Assembly: GCA_965662485.1 (NCBI GenBank)
Contig: CBFIIL010000047.1
Location: forward strand, 1-9,488
DNA from: UBA3537 sp965662485
Lineage (GTDB): Bacteria > Bacteroidota > Bacteroidia > Flavobacteriales > Flavobacteriaceae
Direction of reading: 5' to 3'
DNA length: 9,488 bases
Shown: positions 6,719 to 9,488 of the stretch, piece after piece
Layout of the letters: every line of letters starts with the position of its first letter
Position numbering within the stretch: the stretch's first letter is position 1
The notes under the pieces: generated by a model
Seen by the model: the letters and a program-made list of their open reading frames with translations, nothing else
Database searches by the model: none
Told to the model about the DNA's origin: nothing
Position numbers and translations under genes: made by a program

Positions 6719-8323
6719 TTAAGCCGCTTCTTTTTTACGTTTTTTCCATTTTCTGTAGCCGTAATTTAAAAGCAGTAACACTACAAAATGAATTAAATAT
6801 GAGCGTCTTGGGCCATCGGCGTGAACTGTGGTAAATACACGATCCCAACGAATTTTGTTCAATCCTTTTCCATTTGTATTCCAACTCATCCAAATAAATA
6901 CAGGTTTTCCAACCACATGATTTTCTGGAACAAACCCCCATCGACGTGCGTCTGCAGATCGATCTCTGTTATCACCCATCATCCAATAATAATTTTGTTT
7001 AAAAGTATATGATGACGCTAATTTTCCATTGATGTAAATTTGATTGCCTTTGGCATAAACAGAATTGCCCTCGTACTCTGAAATTAGGCGTTTATATAGA
7101 GGAAGGTTTGTTGTGTTAATTTCTATTGTTGCGCCTTGTTTTGGAATATAAACAGGACCAAAGTGTGAGTTATTCCATGGATAAGCCGCGTCTTGAGGAA
7201 ATGCATCTTGATCAATATAATTTTTTGGAGTGTTATATTTCTCTATACTTTGCACACTTGGATGATTTGCAAACTTTTCAGCATTTTCTATTGTTGCAGC
7301 ACCAAGAGTAAAAGTATTTGCACTAGTCATTGCAATACCATCAGTAATGTCATAATAAGTTTTTAATCTTTGATTAATTTTACGACTAAAGCTTTTCCCT
7401 GGTTTAAGAGTCCCTGTGTGTGTAAATTGTAATTTAGCTCTACCAGGGAGTTTATTTTTATTTCCATTGATGTATACATAACCATCAATGATTTCTAGCG
7501 TATCACCAGCAATTCCAACACAACGTTTAACTAGGTTTGTTTTTTTGTCAATGGGTTTGTAATAATTTCGGTTTGGTGTAAAATCATTCATGTCCAACAG
7601 CGTATCAGCAGGTTGATTAAACACTACAATTTCATTACGCTTTATTTTTTCCCAACCTGGAATTCTTAGGTAGGGGAGTTGCAATTTATTTTTCCAGGAT
7701 GTATTTTTTTCTTCAATTTTATCGCTAAATAAATATGATTTTTTGCCAGTAAATGGAATAGAGTCGTGTACCATTGGTAAACTAACCGTTGTCATTGGCA
7801 CTCGTGCTCCATAATGCATTTTACTAACAATCAATGCATCTCCAACGAGTAATGACTTCTCTAAAGATGAGGATGGAATGATAAAAGGTTGCAAAAAGTA
7901 AATATGTACGGCACTTGCAACTACAATTGCATAAAGTATAGAGTTCAAAAATTGCCCAGCACTTGATTTTGGCTCTCCATCACGGTTTTTAACATGTTTT
8001 AAGTCGAGAAAATAATTTAAATAGTAATTGTAAAAACCAAGTGAAACAACGGCCAATATGGTATCTGTGGTAGAGTTTTTTCCAAAACTTCTTGCAGTTT
8101 CTACCCAAATTACAGGAAACATCACACAATTGATGACTGGTAAAAAAATAAAAAATATCCAATACCATGGTCTATTCATGATTCTAAAAAGGACAAGCGC
8201 ATTATAAATGGGTACAAAAGCTTCCCAAGGTTTACGCCCAGCTTTTTGATACAATTTCCATGTGCCAAGCCCATGGATTATCTGAATAACCAATATAAAA
8301 TTAAACCACTGTATTAATGTCAT
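6719..8323 (-). CDS. lepB: Signal peptidase I, large Bacteroidota form with N-terminal DUF5684
   Basis: Type I signal peptidase removes signal peptides from exported proteins on the outer face of the inner membrane. At 534 aa it is much longer than E. coli LepB (324 aa). Residues 1-110 contain several hydrophobic helices and a KAGRKPWEAFVPIYN stretch typical of DUF5684. A further membrane segment at about 127-145 leads into the catalytic domain. The serine box reads IPSSSLEKSLLVGD with S153 as nucleophile; the lysine box is VKRCVGIAGD with K266 as general base. The GDNRDRSADARRWG box lies at 450-463. About 175 residues separate the lysine box from GDNRD, including a NSHFGPVYIPKQG element near 384-397. 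A hydrophobic C-terminal segment at about 509-521 ends in a basic Lys/Arg tail. The ATG at 8323 is 50 nt after dapB; no convincing promoter is seen in that gap. Confidence 0.96.
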   Translation of the reverse strand: MTLIQWFNFILVIQIIHGLGTWKLYQKAGRKPWEAFVPIYNALVLFRIMNRPWYWIFFIFLPVINCVMFPVIWVETARSFGKNSTTDTILAVVSLGFYNYYLNYFLDLKHVKNRDGEPKSSAGQFLNSILYAIVVASAVHIYFLQPFIIPSSSLEKSLLVGDALIVSKMHYGARVPMTTVSLPMVHDSIPFTGKKSYLFSDKIEEKNTSWKNKLQLPYLRIPGWEKIKRNEIVVFNQPADTLLDMNDFTPNRNYYKPIDKKTNLVKRCVGIAGDTLEIIDGYVYINGNKNKLPGRAKLQFTHTGTLKPGKSFSRKINQRLKTYYDITDGIAMTSANTFTLGAATIENAEKFANHPSVQSIEKYNTPKNYIDQDAFPQDAAYPWNNSHFGPVYIPKQGATIEINTTNLPLYKRLISEYEGNSVYAKGNQIYINGKLASSYTFKQNYYWMMGDNRDRSADARRWGFVPENHVVGKPVFIWMSWNTNGKGLNKIRWDRVFTTVHADGPRRSYLIHFVVLLLLNYGYRKWKKRKKEAA

Positions 8324-8373
8324 ACTATTTTACTTTTAATGTTTGTTGTGGGGACTTTAAATTTGTTACAGAT

Positions 8374-9078
8374 TTATTTAATATTTAAAACGTCTTTCAT
8401 CGTAAAAATACCTTTTTTGCCAATAATCCATTCTGCAGCCACAACTGCTCCTAGTCCAAAACCATGTCTGTTATGCGCTGTATGTATAATTTCTATAGAA
8501 TCAATTTTAGAATTATAATTGATTTTGTGCGTACCTGGTATGTTTTCTATACGCTTGGCTTTGATTTCAATTTTTTTTGGTGCTGTTTCTGGACTTAATG
8601 TCCAACCGTCAAAACTAGATTCTTCTGCAATACCTTCAGCTAGTGTGATGGCGGTTCCAGATGGCGCGTCTTGTTTTTGGGTGTGATGCGTTTCTTCAAT
8701 TTGAACGGAATAGTCTTCAAAAGGAGTGATGAGTTTTGCTAAAACCCTATTGAGTTCAAAAAATAAATTTACTCCCAAACTAAAGTTTGAAGCATAGATA
8801 AAAGCTCCATTTGTTTTTTTACAAAGTGTTTTAATAGTATCAAAATTATCAAGCCAACCTGTTGTTCCAGAAATCACAGGGATATTTTGATTTAGTGCTA
8901 TGCTAATGTTTCTAACGGCAGCAGTAGGAACGCTAAAATCTATAGCCACATCGGCAATGCTAAGGTCAAAATCTGTATCGCCTTTGTCAATTCTTAAAAC
9001 CACTTCGTGCCCTCTCTCAATTGCAATTTTCTCGATGACTTTCCCCATCTTTCCATAGCCTAGCAAAGCAATTTTCAT
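8374..9078 (-). CDS. dapB: 4-hydroxy-tetrahydrodipicolinate reductase
   Basis: DapB reduces the 4-hydroxy-tetrahydrodipicolinate product of DapA with NAD(P)H, a cytoplasmic step towards diaminopimelate (peptidoglycan) and lysine. The Rossmann nucleotide site is at the N-terminus (GYGKMG, 7-12). AIDFSVP (45-51), the SGTTGW loop (70-75) and YASNFSLGVN (95-104) follow. The substrate-binding domain has the hallmark EETHHTQKQDAPSGTA at 128-143, with H131, H132 and K135 in the catalytic/substrate positions. The C-terminal HTAHNRHGFGLGAV stretch also fits. At 234 aa it is shorter than E. coli DapB (273 aa), with a shortened nucleotide-binding half, a length I associate with Bacteroidota. Its ATG is 3 nt after the DUF5683 stop, indicating cotranscription. 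Confidence 0.97.
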   Translation of the reverse strand: MKIALLGYGKMGKVIEKIAIERGHEVVLRIDKGDTDFDLSIADVAIDFSVPTAAVRNISIALNQNIPVISGTTGWLDNFDTIKTLCKKTNGAFIYASNFSLGVNLFFELNRVLAKLITPFEDYSVQIEETHHTQKQDAPSGTAITLAEGIAEESSFDGWTLSPETAPKKIEIKAKRIENIPGTHKINYNSKIDSIEIIHTAHNRHGFGLGAVVAAEWIIGKKGIFTMKDVLNIK

Positions 9079-9081
9079 ATC

Positions 9082-9488
9082 TTAAAAATTAATATTTAAG
9101 GTTAGTCCCATTTGGGCTGTATAATTTGGATTATTAAAATCTATATGAGGTTTTAGGGCTAAGTTATCGTCTAAGTTGTATTGCAATAAGTGTGCATTTA
9201 CATTAGCTTCAATAATATTTAAGACATAAAGTCCTACAGTAACTAGCAATGACAACTCTTTATTTCTTTTAAGAGTTCGCTGTGCTCTAATAAGTGCATC
9301 GTCCGATAGAAAAGGGATTTCTCCGGTACCATAAAATTCATCGTCTGTAAAACCAGCTAAGCGTCTTTTGTAGGCATTGCGATAACGTTTATAGATATTA
9401 TTATTATCAATATAAAAATAAAGACCAGTTCCAATGGCTGCATAAACAATTGGAATTTTCCAATACTTTTTGTTGTAGGCTTGACCTA
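9082..9488 (-). CDS. DUF5683 domain protein, 5' part outside the window
   Basis: On the minus strand the frame is open from the window edge (first whole codon 9486-9484) to a TAA at 9084-9082, giving the last 134 residues. They start GQAYNKKYWKIPIVYAAIGT, with hydrophobic stretches at about 11-25 and 79-93 separated by a Tyr/Arg-rich segment (YKRYRNAYKRRLAGFTDDEF). The end is NVNAHLLQYNLDDNLALKP... LTLNINF. This matches the DUF5683 family of Bacteroidota as I recall it: a probable envelope protein whose C-terminus ends in a beta-strand with a terminal Phe, reminiscent of outer-membrane-associated proteins. Function is unknown. In flavobacteria this gene is often found between parB and dapB; parB would be expected just beyond the window edge, which cannot be checked here. 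Confidence 0.88.
   Translation of the reverse strand, partial: GQAYNKKYWKIPIVYAAIGTGLYFYIDNNNIYKRYRNAYKRRLAGFTDDEFYGTGEIPFLSDDALIRAQRTLKRNKELSLLVTVGLYVLNIIEANVNAHLLQYNLDDNLALKPHIDFNNPNYTAQMGLTLNINF

Noticed and set aside
6735..7311. Short frames on both strands inside lepB (6735-6941, 6821-7012, 7126-7311)
   Set aside because: All sit within the conserved LepB catalytic region and insert, with no independent support.

Overview
The window reads as ordinary, densely packed core chromosome of a low-GC Bacteroidota bacterium, most likely family Flavobacteriaceae. The evidence is the AT-rich sequence, protein families typical of that lineage (long DUF5684-type LepB, DUF5683, DUF6576-tailed rhomboid, WbqC-like protein), the near absence of Shine-Dalgarno motifs before starts, and a gene order I recognise from flavobacterial genomes. 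The genus cannot be fixed from this stretch. I see no mobile element, CRISPR array, tRNA or rRNA.

Left arm (+ strand, 1-6082). The 3' part of a membrane-anchored TPR-like gene is followed after 8 nt by ribH (lumazine synthase, riboflavin pathway). A 79-nt gap, the longest non-coding stretch here, carries a possible Bacteroidota-type -7 box and a small inverted repeat. Next comes a tightly packed run: a 38-codon single-pass membrane protein (1166-1282), a 90-aa membrane protein of the family often mislabelled 'riboflavin synthase subunit beta', mutL (overlapping its predecessor by 1 nt), two consecutive rhomboid proteases, and a membrane-anchored endonuclease/exonuclease/phosphatase (EEP) protein that must use a non-ATG start. 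Spacings in this run are -1 to +6 nt, so it is probably one operon.

Right arm (- strand, 9488-6095). The 3' part of a DUF5683 gene, dapB (lysine/diaminopimelate pathway), lepB (signal peptidase I) and a WbqC-family gene are read leftwards, with gaps of 3, 50 and 9 nt. This looks like the tail of a second operon. The two arms converge with only 12 nt between stop codons and no clear terminator.

The genes do not form one pathway. They are a conserved housekeeping neighbourhood: cofactor synthesis, mismatch repair, membrane proteolysis, cell-wall precursor synthesis and protein export. The points most worth a second look are the 38-aa membrane protein, the non-canonical MutL C-terminal metal-site motif, the paired but different rhomboids, and the enlarged LepB. 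I found nothing that convincingly forms a new defence, mobile or RNA-based system.
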